64,000 nucleotides of DNA from Saccharina japonica. Lineage: Eukaryota; Sar; Phaeophyceae; Laminariales; Laminariaceae. The position numbers were made by a program, and so were the translations under genes. Positions 1 through 10,990 of the stretch are shown here, piece by piece. The DNA lies in assembly GCA_008828725.1 (NCBI GenBank), contig MEHQ01000533.1, positions 520,226 to 584,225 on the forward strand. Direction: 5' to 3'. A model generated the notes under the pieces. That model saw only the letters and a list, made by a program, of their open reading frames with translations, was not told the origin of the DNA and ran no database searches. Each line of letters begins with the position of its first letter. Position 1 is the first letter of the stretch.

Positions 1-2330
1 TGCCGATGACAGCCCATCGGATTATCTGAATAGTGTACTATTTCGGGTTCAAAGCTGCTGTTGGGTGGAAAGCAACAACGGAGGCAGTGCACTCGCATAG
101 CGCAAGGATACATGGAATAGCCGACATCTAAACCAAATTGAAAAAAAAACAACGCGAGACAACAGGATTGTTACTGCAGTAGTACTACTGGACTATCTGT
201 GTCGCATGGCAGCACGTAACTTCCTCACAACCCTCTTCTTCAGCCAAACGCAAGAAACAAAAAAAATTGACCGGGTCCTGGAACGTGTTCTCCCCTTTGT
301 ATTGCCCCGACTTCAGCGCGAAAAATCTAGGTTACACGATTAACCTCACCATGCCAGACCCGAAGGATATTCCCAGAGATCGTGGTAAACACTGTCTCCC
401 ACGAACGAGAAAATGACGTACTCCGAGTGAGCGAGGTCGTTGCCGCCGATAGGTTCCCCCAGTGTCGCGTGGTCACTCTGGGTGCCGAGGGAAAAGCAGT
501 GCGCGGAAACGACATGGCTGGGCGTAGTCAGATACCAGGTACTCCCATATTTACGCCAGGGGTGGCGAGCTTTGAGGAAAACCGTGTTTCGAGTAACATT
601 CTAGATCGTGATGGCAATGATAGGGTGATGGTATATAGGAGGAAGAACAGGCTGGATAGGGAGAGGGCAACGGAGGTAGTGCTAGATGAGGGGAACCCAT
701 CTGCGGTGCAAAAGCTATCGTAGGGCCCGTTTCAAGTAAGCGAGCAAAAAAGCAAAAACAAGAGCGAAAACAAAACGGAAATCAGAAACGTAAGCGTTGG
801 CATCATTGATCAATTTCTAGAAGTTGTCAAGAGGTTCCGAGTACTTCGGTAAGTTATTTTATATAATATAATTGCAAAAACAAAAGGAGTAAAATCGACA
901 CGATGCCGAGGACGCGTCGCCGAATGGGAACAAGGGAGGCGTAAGGAAACTTCTGCGAACGTGATATCGACCGATCGACGAGTGTACAGGGGTTCGGGAA
1001 GCGTATATGATTCCCAGGAGGACGAACCTGCCAACGAAGCCCGCATATATGGTGAGTAGGTCACCAAGGAATGGATGGGCAATAATCTGCGGGGGCAGGA
1101 GGGGCCTGTGGCGGTATGTTTAGCGATAGCAATGCCATTCAATGATGTATCGACCGTAATTGAATAATCCAATAGAGGTGGCCTACGCAGAACTTTCAGA
1201 ATTTTCCCGAGGGTGTGGGTTGAGCGACAGGCATCGCGTGCTCTTGGGGGTGCTTCGCCTTTGCGGGTTAGGTGTATTCGGCTGCGGTATTGAGCACATT
1301 CACCGTGAAATAATGGCTGCGGCAGATAAGTTCCTGTGAAACGATTGCATCGCGATTCATGGTCGTGTATTTTTCTGCGTGGGAATTTGGATACGCATTG
1401 CTTTTGTATTTAACTCATACGTACAGGTTATGTTTCGTGTTCACAGGCTTGTGCTCGTTTGTTTTTTCTGCCTCATTGTAACAATCTGCTGCAGAAAGCA
1501 CGGAAAATTATTGCCTGCAAAGCGGGAATCTTGTGTTCTTCTTTTGTTTCGGGGATGGGGGGGGGATAGCAGCAGTAAAGTAACCGAAAGAAGAAATAAA
1601 CGGGAAAAACGTAAAAAGGTCCATTTTTGAAGGTCGAAGTCAGGGGCCAAGTCAGAAAAAGGCGGTATTGGTACAAGGGCGACGTTTGGAGAGGGCCAAG
1701 AGCGGGAGCGAAGGCAGAACTTTCTAATGAACTGCTCACAGTTTTCAAGCGAAGGATGATGCTGGATATAGCGACCGTCTTAAGCGGCGGACAAAAGGGG
1801 GGTGGAGGGGGGGGTTGGCCCGTACAGCGCAGTATTTACATAGGCTGAGAGGAGTAAAGCGGCGGGGGAAGCGAGTCGGGAGAGCGCGCCTGATTTCCAA
1901 GGGAGTTGACTCTGTATGCCGGAAAAAACGAGGAGCGGCGATCAAACTGGTGGCGAGGGATGGAGTAAAGGCAGTCAGAGAGAGGGACGGTGATCGTCGA
2001 AACGCGTTCATGAGACACTGATGGCCGAAAAAACAAGAACCTAAAGTAGTCTGGGTTTCGGAAGTTTCGTAAATAGTAGGGAGGGGGAGAATGTACGGCT
2101 GACAGCCTGGCCGAGAGGTTGTTTGGAGGCGGAACGACAGTTTTTGTGAGGGGCAAGAGGCAATACATTTCAAGAATGGAGCACTTTACCGATATGAACG
2201 ATATCGTGATGGGAGTGTAGGGTGCTTACGTGCGACGGCCACCGAGGCGTATCTGTGTCATTTTGGCAGGAAGCGCCTACTCGTACAGAGAGGGGCGTCG
2301 GGGTCGGGGGATACTGTACGAGTATTTATA
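1..2330. repeat. Segmental duplication block, copy in segment I
   Basis: This stretch is a diverged direct copy of about 41,100-45,020. Shared landmarks in the same order include the opening TGCCGATGACAGCCC (1 and 41,104), a TGGCAGCACG motif (206 and 41,317), CCTCACCATGCC/TCAGAG near 346 and 41,464, and a GAGCGGCGATCAA motif near 1,932 and 44,636. The order is kept, but spacing differs because segment II has extra DNA. I see no convincing gene. Reading frames such as 382-723 (+) and 810-1,172 (-) are not maintained in the other copy. Position 810-1,172 matches the 43,191-43,478 candidate only through a short shared FCERDI-like stretch and is frame-disrupted. Confidence 0.7.
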
Positions 2331-2339
2331 GGTGTACAT

Positions 2340-2834
2340 AACCCCCCTCCCCCTCCCCTCTTCGGGCAGATGGTTGACGTTACAAGCGGTAGTTAACAAA
2401 GAGGGGCGGTACAGATGCAGTTGAATCTGTAGAGCTTCGTGCAGTAGTAGCGGAAAAACGTACCCAGCAATGGATAGGTAGGTCTGACGATTAAGGCGAT
2501 GATTGAAAATAACCTCTTTGGGACTTGAGAGGGTAAAATGACAATTTTACTCGTACAATACAGCACAGCAGCGACCACAAGAAGCAGCCTATTCATACCA
2601 TGAATACCATTCACAGCATTCATACATCGCATCCACATCGTTCATACTGCTGTACCAGGTAGCATTCATAGCATTCATAGGCTGCTGAGGTCGGGATTAT
2701 GTCCGATTGCAACGGTAGGAAATGCATGATACTCGTGCGCGGCATGATGCTGCTACGTACTTGTAGTGTTGCATGCTCTTTGTACTTACAAGAAGGTTGA
2801 AACTTCAACACTATTTCTGGCTTTATATTCATGT
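2340..2834. other. Gene-free stretch
   Basis: No gene seen. It contains a pyrimidine-rich run (2,340-2,362) and a loose cluster of ATTCATA/GCATTCAT words between 2,588 and 2,690 that looks like a decayed short tandem repeat. Frames on the minus strand here are low-complexity translations of these words. Confidence 0.5.
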
Positions 2835-2925
2835 GGACCATAGTAAATAGGACCTACGGCGTGTACAAAAAACTATATATTTACATTTTTTTACGATCAA
2901 TATTTAGTCCTATTTAGTATGGTCC
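2835..2925. mobile_element. Small TIR element (MITE-like), 91 bp
   Basis: The two ends are inverted copies: GGACCATAGTAAATAGGAC at the left and GTCCTATTTAGTATGGTCC at the right, around an AT-rich middle. The same pair of ends recurs at 12,861-12,960. No target duplication could be assigned with confidence, and the element has no coding capacity. Confidence 0.55.
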
Positions 2926-2979
2926 CTCATACCACTGTAGCTCGTTTTTCGTTTTGTTTTGTTTTGTTCATACAATGTA

Positions 2980-3152
2980 TTATCTTCGCCCTTCTTTTCT
3001 CTCTCCCTCTTTAGTCGTAACTCAGATCCGGGCCCGCTAAGTAGGCTCTTCTCCCCCCTCCCCACTACGGTACGTGCCTTGTATTTTTATCGCAAGAAGA
3101 TTTCACCACTTTATTCCCTTGTCGACTTGCGTCGGATTCCGCCTATACACAA
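2980..3152 (-). mobile_element. tRNA-derived SINE, 5'-truncated copy
   Basis: This is the 3' body of the SINE family seen in full at 7,718-8,044, 11,263-11,625, 45,574-45,920 and 55,277-55,594. Read on the minus strand it carries the family's body words (AAATCTTCTTGCGATAAAAA-like, GTACCGTAGTGGGG, CCGGATCTGAGTTACGACTA, GAAGGGCGA). The tRNA-like head is absent, as expected for a 5'-truncated retrocopy. The frame at 2,959-3,159 is only a translation of this body. Confidence 0.75.
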
Positions 3153-3534
3153 AAAATGAAGTACCAGGTATAGCAGTAGAAAATACCGCGGGAACAATAC
3201 CGCCATCTACTGAGCTGCGCGGTGGGGCTCATACCAGTAAATAAGCAGAGGCAAGACACAAGCGAGGTATGTTAGCAGGCAGCCACCGCCCGCGGTGCTA
3301 TAACGAGGACAAAAAAGCGTACGTACGTATGATACAATCCACCCGATTTTGTTGAGTGGAGGAAAGGCGTGTTCTTTCTGGCAGGTGTGGCGGGTGTGGC
3401 GTTCGATCAAAGATTTTCGCACCGACGCGTTACATAAAATAGAACGGCCACTATTTCGACAGCAGTACAGCAGTGATACGTGGGAGGTGACGGTGCTAGA
3501 GGGTATATACGAACGAGAGGGAGGTTATTCTCAC

Positions 3535-3636
3535 CACTTTACCAGGTAGATCCTCTTCGGGAGGATCAAGACGGAGTGCCCCAACCGCCGCCAGCAGAAG
3601 GAGGAACAACACGATCCATTGCCGAACGTTCCTCAT
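3535..3636 (-). CDS. First exon of a secreted or membrane protein (signal peptide), paralogue 1
   Basis: The 34 codons encode a short basic start (Met-Arg-Asn-Val-Arg), a hydrophobic core Ile-Val-Leu-Phe then four Leu and Ala-Ala-Val-Gly-Ala-Leu, then an acidic, Pro-containing stretch. That is the layout of a secretory signal peptide, so the product probably enters the ER. The exon stops at a GTGAGA splice donor (intron begins at 3,534). The paralogous exon at 46,023-46,151 has the same Arg-Asn-Val-Arg start, a hydrophobic core of similar length, and the same GTGAGA donor in the same phase (0). The frame is open upstream to 3,771, but this Met lines up with the paralogue. Later exons would lie at lower coordinates and are not recognised, so the mature protein and its function are unknown. 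Confidence 0.5.
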
Positions 3637-5509
3637 CGTCTGGTACAGCTGTAGCGCAAAACATGCCATGGTGTCATGATACCAGACAGCGGCGGGACCG
3701 AGGTTCGAAGCGAAGGGGTTCAGCCAAAGATTAAAAGCTGGAACACGGTTGCCGCTGGAGAGCAATTCCATTTCAGCGACAACGACGCGCCGATAAGTTG
3801 TCGGCTGTGCATCGACAATGCGTATTTTTCGTGGGGTTGGGCCTTCTACGATGATACTCGTACATACTCATGAGGCTAAAAGGCAGGTTCAACTCGATGA
3901 AACAAGGCGGCTACGAGTATGATACGACGTACTTGTACAATGATCCAAAACCAGCTTAGTCGTGGATGAAAACGGGCGCTGACACGAGGCAGGCACTCGA
4001 ATCGCGTACACCGGACCGGTGTCCGACCCGTTCGAGAGCACGAAACTACCACACGTACTGTAGTTAAAGTTATCTTGGCGAAATCACGCTCGCGCTGCAC
4101 TGCCCCAATGTTTCCCTGTGGTGGTCAACCGTCTCACCATTGGCGCAGCAGCATGCCTCACGAAGACGGTAGGATCGGCTTGCTATTGAGCGGTTTCTGC
4201 GAATGGTTTTCCCAACCGTAGTCGTTTAGAAACAAAAACACTTCGATCGATGCACGGGCACACGATGAACGGGATGCAGGGTGCCGATAGTCTTCAATCT
4301 GCCATGGTCTCGGCAGCTGGTTGACCCCCCTCTGGGCTGAGCGCGAACGATATCGATCTGGGATCGTCGATCGCTCCTGCTGAAAATGAAACGTTTTTTT
4401 TTTTTTCTCACGTCGCAGATCGCGGAACCCGGAGCGCAACCGCCTGCCAGGGTTCATGAATACTTTTATCATGAAACATGAAACATTTCGCACATCGCAG
4501 GCCCATCGCATCTGCTGGGGGGGCAGAAGTAGAGACATAGCTTGAGCGTCCGTGGCATGGCCTACCTTCGATGGCAGTGCTACATTGTGCCTTGATGGTT
4601 GTGGTAGGCATGGACCTCGGTACGTACGGTTACAGCACTGCTGTTGGGTGTTGGGAGGTTTGCACCGGTACTCGCATGGCGCCTGAGAACGGCCACTTCA
4701 AGCCATCGTCTAGGCGAGCTACGCAATAAGCTGGTGCCGAGGAGGGGAGAGGAACCAATAAGCTAGTGCCGAGGAGAGGAGAGGAAGCAGCGCCGGGCGC
4801 AAGTGGGGACAGTTCTGCTTCGCCATGCGTTGTGGCACTACGACGAGACGCTACTCAAACGGCAGCGGAAGAGCTCAGCATGTGAGTGAGAGAGAGCAAA
4901 CAGAATATGTGCGGAGTTTTTACCACCTGCTGTACTGCAGCTATAACTGCTGTTGTATCATACGAACCACAGACGAATTTCGATGCAACACCACACATCA
5001 ACACAGCAGTATGTCCTCGCTGCGGACAGCAGCAGTGCTGCTGTACCAGGTACCCGTACGTACTCGTACAGCAGTATGTACAGCAGCAGTTGGTGTCGTA
5101 TTGCGCATTGGAGATGGCCCGGGACTGCGTTGCCTCCTCTACTCCAGCAGCACAGCAGCTGCAGCCACACTGAAGCTGATGACGTTCCACACAGACGATG
5201 GCAATATCGCACCTGCTGTCGACTGCTGTCGATGTGTCTACCAACGCCGTCCGAACGTACAATATGATACCTGCTACGAGTATGATATATGCATTTCTGT
5301 ACCGAAACATAAGTATTGTTTGTATTGAATATTAATGTACACACTGCTCTTATATTTAGGAACACACTCGTATGTATATATCAGGTAATCGGGAACGGGC
5401 CACCCACGACCGTAAGGAACGAGGGCAAGACAATGATAATAATGATAGTCGTAGACTTCAGGTCTCGCTATTTTTAGAGACTACCTGGTACGCCGTACTC
5501 GTATATATA

Positions 5510-5600
5510 CAGTGGGCAACCCGAGTCAAGAGCATTCTGGAGTTAAGAGCGGTCTAAACGGCTTGTCCCACCCGTACTGAAAGCAATATATTGCCCACTA
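5510..5600. mobile_element. Possible short TIR element near a tandem duplication
   Basis: CAGTGGGCAA at the left and TTGCCCACTA at the right form a short inverted pair beside TA dinucleotides, as in Tc1/mariner-type MITEs. The right TIR does not match fully, and the block GAGTTAAGAGCG...CGGCTTGTC recurs at 5,620-5,655. A local tandem duplication is an alternative reading. Confidence 0.25.
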
Positions 5601-6756
5601 CAGATAAGAGCAATATTCAGTCAAGAGTTAAGAGCGCCTGTTTCGGCTTGTCACGGGTCACGGGGAGCTGTTAGCCCGGGGTATCCACTGCCTGTATGCC
5701 CGAGTATCGCAGATTGCAATATGCACCCCTTCAATATCGTACCGAAGTCACTTGGTTGGCCTTGGCGGTCCATCTACTGCTGTATCAGTACTTTGTATGT
5801 ATTTATGGTGCGTTGGTGCCGGGTCATACCCCATAGGTTGATGCCTCCGCGAGACGAATCCCAAGTGCGAGATGCGCACATGATGATGCGTATATATACG
5901 ATAGCGGCGATTCAACGGGGGCACCGATGACACAAGTCTTCTTGTACTCTGTGCTCGTAGCGCCACACCATCAGCTCAAGCACGAATATACATACACCCT
6001 TGAGAGCCATCGCGCCATCGCGCGCTCGGAACACAGCAGTGCAAGTACGTCTTATAATAAGTGTTTTATCGTACATTTATATGTATGCCAGGTGCTAGTT
6101 CCCCGTAGATATGAATACAGCAGTAGGTAGCCCTTTTTAAGGGGCCCCTTCGGTCAAAACAAAACAAAAAGAGTACGAGTACTTGAGTCTTTTGAAAACA
6201 ATATTTTTCGTCTTTTTTACACCAGCAATACTATTTCTGGTACAATAACACCATATCAGTACTCCTTACCGAACAAGGTACAGCAGGCAGGCATTGCTGT
6301 GTGTGCATCACGAAACGAAATTGCCCAGCAGCAAGAATTTTGATCGTTTCGGAGCTCCTCTTTGGTATCTACACTCTGCTGTGGCCGCGTAGAACGCTAC
6401 GGACGGTCGAACTAGAGGCCCAGGTAGGTTCGCTTACTATTAATATTAATAGTCGTAGTGCTCGGCATTCTCGTCGAAAAATCTGAGTTTGAACAGTATC
6501 AGCAGCGGGAGAAACTGCCATTTTTCAAATTCGTATTTTGGGTACCAGAGGTATGGGGAGTCGTTTTTGAGTAAGAGGTACTTTTCGTGACGACAAAGGC
6601 GTCGGATGGACCCGGCTCAAAAATGTTGCCCATGACCTACGCTCTCTAAAACTGCTTACAGGGAGTAGGTCTGAGCATCAGAACTGGAGAAAAATCGTTT
6701 TCGGTAGGGAGCCATGAATGGTCGAAATTGTTGAAATTACACCAGAAATAGTACAC

Positions 6757-7050
6757 AGATGCTCCGAGTTTCGTACTCCGAGTACTGAGAGTATTAGAGT
6801 ACTGGTGGCCTAAATACTCGGAGTACTTGGAGCATTCGCAGTACTGAAGGCCCAAATACTCCGAGTACTGGGAGTATGAGCAGTACTTATACTCGAGTAC
6901 AAGCAGTACTCGGAGTAAACACATCTAAATTACTCAGAGTACTCCGAGTATCGAGAGTATTGGACACCGAAGTACTGCGAGTACACAAAATACCTAAAGT
7001 ATTTTTTCTCGAAAATACTCTAATTATACTCCGAGGTAATGGGAGCATCT
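6757..7050. repeat. Palindromic satellite unit 1 (TACTCGGAGTA words)
   Basis: The unit opens with AGATGCTCC and closes with GGAGCATCT. It is filled with near-palindromic words such as ACTCCGAGTACT and TACTCGGAGTACT, most with 1-2 changes. It can pair with itself at many positions. A second unit follows at 7,134-7,478. Frames on both strands here are translations of the repeat. Confidence 0.75.
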
Positions 7051-7133
7051 GCGAATTTTGAAATGCTATAGTCGCCAGTCACATGCTCCCAGGACCTGGG
7101 AGGAATGACGGCCGAGTCTTTAAAATTATGCAA

Positions 7134-7478
7134 AGATGCTCCTAACGTACATCACACTCCGAGTATACTCCGAGTATTGAGTACATTTCGTACTCCTAGT
7201 ACTTAAGAGTACTAGAGTACTGGCGGCCTGAATACTCGAAGTACTTGGAGTATGAGCAGTACTGAAGCCCCAAATACTCGGAGTACAAGGAGTACCCGCA
7301 GTATCGGACCCCGAAATACTCCAAGTACAAGGAGTATCGAGAGTGTTCATACCCGAAGTACTCCGAGTACGAGCAGTATCCCGGAGTATCGAACCCCGAA
7401 ATACTCCGAGTACACCAAGTACCAGAAGTATTTTATCTCCAATACTCTCTACTTTACTCCAAGGTACTCGGAGCATCT
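7134..7478. repeat. Palindromic satellite unit 2 (TACTCGGAGTA words)
   Basis: Second unit bounded by AGATGCTCC and GGAGCATCT, with the same internal vocabulary (CTCCGAGTA, GTACTCGGAG, GAGTATCGAG) in a similar order to unit 1. The 83-bp gap between the units is ordinary sequence, so the two look like separate insertions or a duplicated cassette, not one continuous array. Confidence 0.7.
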
Positions 7479-7717
7479 GTGAATAGTATTGCGACTGGAA
7501 AAAAAACGGATTTGTCTTTTTATTAAAGACCGCAGTGCTCTTATACTGCTTGCCCAAAGGGGCCCCTTTTAAGGGACCCCGCGATAAGGCAAAACGCCTC
7601 ATAAGGGACCCTAATTTTCTGCGCACCGTTCCAGCCCACTACGTATGTATTCAAAGCGGCCGGTACCAACTCTGACAAGAGGCGTCGGTATACAGGGAAG
7701 GGAACCTCCTAACTCGA

Positions 7718-8044
7718 TCCCACTTTTTTTTTTCATCTTATTTAATATATTTGCCCTTCTTTTCTCTCTCCCTCTTAGTTGTAACTCAGATCCGGGGTCA
7801 GTAAGTAGGCTCTTCTGCTCCCTTCCCACTACGGTACGTGCCTTGCATTTTTATCGCAAGAAGATTCCAGCACGTTCTTCCCTCGTCGAATCTCGTCAAG
7901 TTGTGCCTACCCACTCTATAATAGGCGCTCTCGACAGCTGGTGTCATTTGAGAATAAATATCTCCATACGTACGGAGACTCGAACCCCTAACTTCAACCT
8001 TAGCTTTATTCGTTGTTACCTGCTAGACCACCGGGGCGACCGGC
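7718..8044 (-). mobile_element. tRNA-derived SINE, full-length copy
   Basis: On the minus strand this begins with the tRNA-like head GCCGGTCGCCCCGGTGGTCT, including an A-box-like TGGTCTAGCAGG. A B-box GGTTCGAGTCT follows about 50 nt later, which would allow RNA polymerase III transcription. The family body then runs to an A-rich 3' tail (AATAAGATG and poly-A). Five other copies occur in this window. No protein is encoded. Confidence 0.8.
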
Positions 8045-8139
8045 TTAGGGTCCTTTAAAGGGGGCTACCTACTACTGCTGTACTGCTGTAGTGCTAATGA
8101 TGTAACATTCTAAATGCGTTCCGCTTTCAGATTAATACG

Positions 8140-8205
8140 CTGATGCAGACAGCAGTAGCAGTACGAGTAGCACTAGCAATAGCAGTAGCAGTAGACTACG
8201 ATGGT
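8140..8205. repeat. AGTAGC/AGTAGT microsatellite-like run
   Basis: An imperfect run of GTAGCAGTA and AGCACTAGCAATAGC words, six to nine bases per step. Surrounding sequence (8,070-8,580) holds no recognisable gene. Confidence 0.5.
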
Positions 8206-8585
8206 TCGTATTCTTGGCACCATCTGTTCAGCCTCGTTGAAGCGGTGCATCAAGCCGTGCACTGGTATTATCCGGAACAGGGAAACAACAATAAAAATAC
8301 GATGCCGAAGGAACCTTCCCCCCTGTTCCACCTAACAGGATTTCCGATTGTTAAACCGCCCACCCACGCGAGGCGCACGTCTGATTAACTCATACTTCGC
8401 CACAAAATTCAGAGAGCGGCGCGAGCTCGGCCAAGTCAGCTCAATTGCCGGATAGCCAACCCGCCACAGCGGCACCGGGTTGTTCACCGTCATTCCCTAC
8501 GACTGACTATACCACCGGCATGCCTCTCCATAACGTCTGACTATAACGCCGGTGATCGACTTGACCCATTCAGAACTAAAAACAA

Positions 8586-8733
8586 TGTCCCACACTAATT
8601 CCAAGTAGTTTGTCCCCAAATCCGTGGGACCAGTTCTTAAGGGGTTAAACGGAGTGAATCGGAGCCTTTCTCCGATTTTGACTCCATCTTCACCCCTTTT
8701 AGGGGACAATTACTTAGAATTAGTGTAGGATCA
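8586..8733. mobile_element. Small TIR element (MITE-like), about 148 bp
   Basis: About 32 bp at the left (TGTCCCACACTAATTCCAAG...) matches the inverted right end (TGATCCTACACTAATTCTAA...), both followed inward by GTCCCC. The middle is unique and non-coding. No clear target duplication is visible. The end word GTGTGGGATCATTTTT recurs just outside at 8,757-8,772. Confidence 0.5.
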
Positions 8734-9194
8734 TTATTGAAGTACAGTAGACAATTTTGTGTGGGATCATTTTTGCAGTAGTGTTATCTACCTACTGATG
8801 TACCCTAGTATATATGTACTGGTACATGACCCAAGTAGTTTCACTCGGGTCATCGTGTACTATACCATGTACTGTGTACTGCTGTGGACTTTTTTTTTCT
8901 TCTCGTCAATCGCTCATAAACAGCTACAGCACTTAGTGTACGGAAATAAGAAGAAACCCCAGCGAAACCAAACAAGGAACCTATCGCACAAGCCATACTA
9001 CGAGTGGCTCCGTTCGTTACCTGCTTCCCGCTTACGGTAACAACCAACGTGTCCCCATAGCTCCGCTCTTGTTCTGTTTGACTCCCGCAGACTGACTACT
9101 GTACCCTCTTTTATTTACAGTGTAGGTTTCCAGCCGCGTCCAGGCTCCATCCAACCTCAAGCCGTAGGCGTGATTCTGTCGCCCCCCCGTCCCC

Positions 9195-9462
9195 CCAGGC
9201 TATTGGCGATCACCGTAGTTAGTAGGGCTTTGAGTTGGCTGACTATAAGTCGCCGACGATATTAGTTGGCTAGGTAGGTTCCATGATTAGTATATATGCA
9301 TGTGGGTTGGCTGACTATAAGGCGCCGACTAGATATTAGTTGGCTAGGTAGGTTCCATGATTAGTATGTAGGGCTGTGAGTTGGCTTACTATAAGTAATA
9401 GTTGGCTATCAATAAGTCGCCGACTAGTCTAATAGTTGGCTAGCTAGGTATTACAGTTGGTT
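9195..9462. repeat. Minisatellite with GTTGGCTGACTATAAG units
   Basis: Three to four imperfect units built around GAGTTGGCTGACTATAAG, TCGCCGACTA, TTAGTTGGCTAGGTAGG and TTCCATGATTAGTAT, each 80-90 bp. It lies immediately before the hAT element at 9,474. No coding content. Confidence 0.7.
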
Positions 9463-9473
9463 TGCGTATTTTT

Positions 9474-10982
9474 CAGGGCTGTTCGCGGGTCAGGTCAAAC
9501 CTCACGGGTCAGGTCGGGTCGGGTCGGGTCAGCTGACCCGACCCGACCCGCGAGAATTTTGAGATATCGGGTCATGACCCGACCCGACCCGCGAAAAATT
9601 GAGATGGCGGGTCATGACCCGACCCGACCCGCGAAAATTTTGAGATGTCGGGTCATGACCCGACCCGACCCGCGAGATTTTGGAAACCTCTTGACCCGAC
9701 CCGACCCGACCCGTGAGATTTGCAAACCTCCTGACCCGACCCGACCTGACCCGTGAGATTTTGAACACCTTCTGACCCGACCCGACCCGACCCGCCAGAT
9801 ACCGATTGACCCGTGAGATACGGGTTTCATACGGGTCGGGTCGACTGGACCCGTGATATTTCTCGCGGGTCAAAGCTAAAAACTCGCGGGTCCAAACCTG
9901 TAGTCGTTGCTCGTTTGTCCGTTGGTTGGGCCTTGGTCCCTCATAATATTCCTAGAGTGTCGTGCTTGTTTGTGTTTTTTTGTGTTTTTTTGCTTCAGTT
10001 TTATACTTTGTGATGTGTGCTCCCGAAGATCTTCGCGAATAGAGAGAGAGGTAGACCCAGATCCCGCACATTGCCGTGCCTACCATGCCTTCTTCTCGGG
10101 TCGACCTGATAGCTCTGACCCAAGATGGCTTCTGCTTCCGCCCCGGAAAGCGGGCAGACTATGCCGTCTCCGGCGAGGGCAAGCGTACTAATTTATCCAT
10201 GTGTTTGTGACATGGTCTGCCTTGTTGTTACTGCTGCTGCCATTTTTTATCTTCTTGTACCCTGCATTGATTTGTGGCCTGTCTGTAGTGGATTTGGAGG
10301 ATGTGTGAGCATGATGAGATACTGCTGTGTGGTGGCATCCGACCAGGAGTTAGCCAAACGTTTGCCTGGTATGTAGTACTGTACAAGGTATACAATATGA
10401 TCGTTCTACACGCTATGATATGCACTCGGGGTATCGACACGACGGGCAGGAAGTGGTAAGGTTAAAGGTTTAGGACCCGCGGGTCCGACCCGCTGAGACG
10501 AGAGTGTGGCCCTCGGGCAGGAAGCGGAAATATAGAAAAGATGCGGTCCTGCGGACCGGATCCGCGGGTTCGACCCACGGGTCCGACCCGCGGGTCAACG
10601 GAAAACAACTCGCGGATCATTCTGGCCCGACCCGCGAGTGACCCGTTTCTCGCGGGTCATGACCTGACCCGACCCGCGAAATTTTTGAGATGTCGGGTCA
10701 TGACCCGACCCGACCCGTGAAAAATTGAAATGTCGGGTCATGACCCGACCCGACCCGCGAAAAATTTGAGATGTCGGGTCATGATCCGACCCGACCCGCG
10801 AGATTTTGGAAACCTCTTGACCCGACCCGACCCGACCCGTGAGATTTGCAAACCTCTTGACCCGACCCGACCCGACCCGTGAGATTTTGAACACTTGCTG
10901 ACCCGACCCGACCCGACCCGCGACATTTTGAACACCTCCTGACCCGACCCGCGGGTCGGGTCATGACCCGCGAACAGCCCTG
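9474..10982. mobile_element. Non-autonomous hAT-type transposon, 1,509 bp, with GACCCG subterminal arrays
   Basis: The ends are perfect 19-bp inverted repeats starting CAGGGCTGTTCGCGGGTCA and closing TGACCCGCGAACAGCCCTG. The element is flanked by an exact 8-bp direct duplication, GTATTTTT (9,466-9,473 and 10,983-10,990). An 8-bp duplication with CAGGG ends is the signature of the hAT superfamily. Both flanks hold arrays of about 40-bp units of GACCCGACCCGACCCG followed by CGAGATTTT- or CGAAATTTT-like spacers (9,480-9,890 and 10,560-10,975), plausible transposase-binding sites. The middle (9,900-10,480) lacks a transposase. A short start at 10,125 (Met-Ala-Ser-Ala-Ser-Ala-Pro-Glu-Ser-Gly) may be the stump of a lost first exon. 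The Arg-Pro-Asp-Pro-rich frames are repeat translations. Confidence 0.88.
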
Positions 10983-10990
10983 GTATTTTT

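Larger units (their letters stand above)
3160..6110. repeat. Segmental duplication block, second part, copy in segment I
   Basis: Diverged direct copy of about 45,400-49,740. Landmarks in order: TTGTTGAGTGGAG (3,350 and 45,536), GGTGCGAAAATCTTTG (minus strand; 3,405 and 45,963), the signal-peptide exon (3,535 and 46,023), ACCGCCTGCCAGG (4,439 and 46,930), CATGTGAGTGA (4,878 and 47,444), and CGATTCAACGGGGGCA (5,909 and 49,591). The SINE at 45,574 in segment II is missing here, so this copy keeps the empty site near 3,372. Apart from the signal-peptide exon I see no gene. Positions 4,830-5,330 are especially dense in CTGCTGTA, GTACCAGG and TACGAGTATGATA words. Confidence 0.75.
6126..8069. mobile_element. 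Candidate TIR element carrying a palindromic satellite and a nested SINE
   Basis: The left end GGTAGCCCTTTTTAAGG and the right end, read inverted as GGTAGCCCCCTTTAAAGG, are flanked by TA on both sides (6,124-6,125 and 8,070-8,071). A second inverted match to the left end (AAGGGGCCCCTT) lies at 7,556-7,585, so the true right end could be there instead. Inside are two AGATGCTCC-bounded satellite units, and a full SINE (7,718-8,044) is inserted close to the right end. No transposase frame is present. Boundaries and even the unity of the element are uncertain. Confidence 0.3.

Noticed and set aside
9195..9462. CRISPR-like array
   Set aside because: Repeats are imperfect and contiguous with no unique equal-length spacers; ordinary minisatellite in a eukaryotic context.
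9457..9873. Frames rich in Arg-Pro-Asp-Pro and Gly-Ser-Gly-Arg-Val
   Set aside because: Translations of the GACCCG subterminal arrays of the hAT element.
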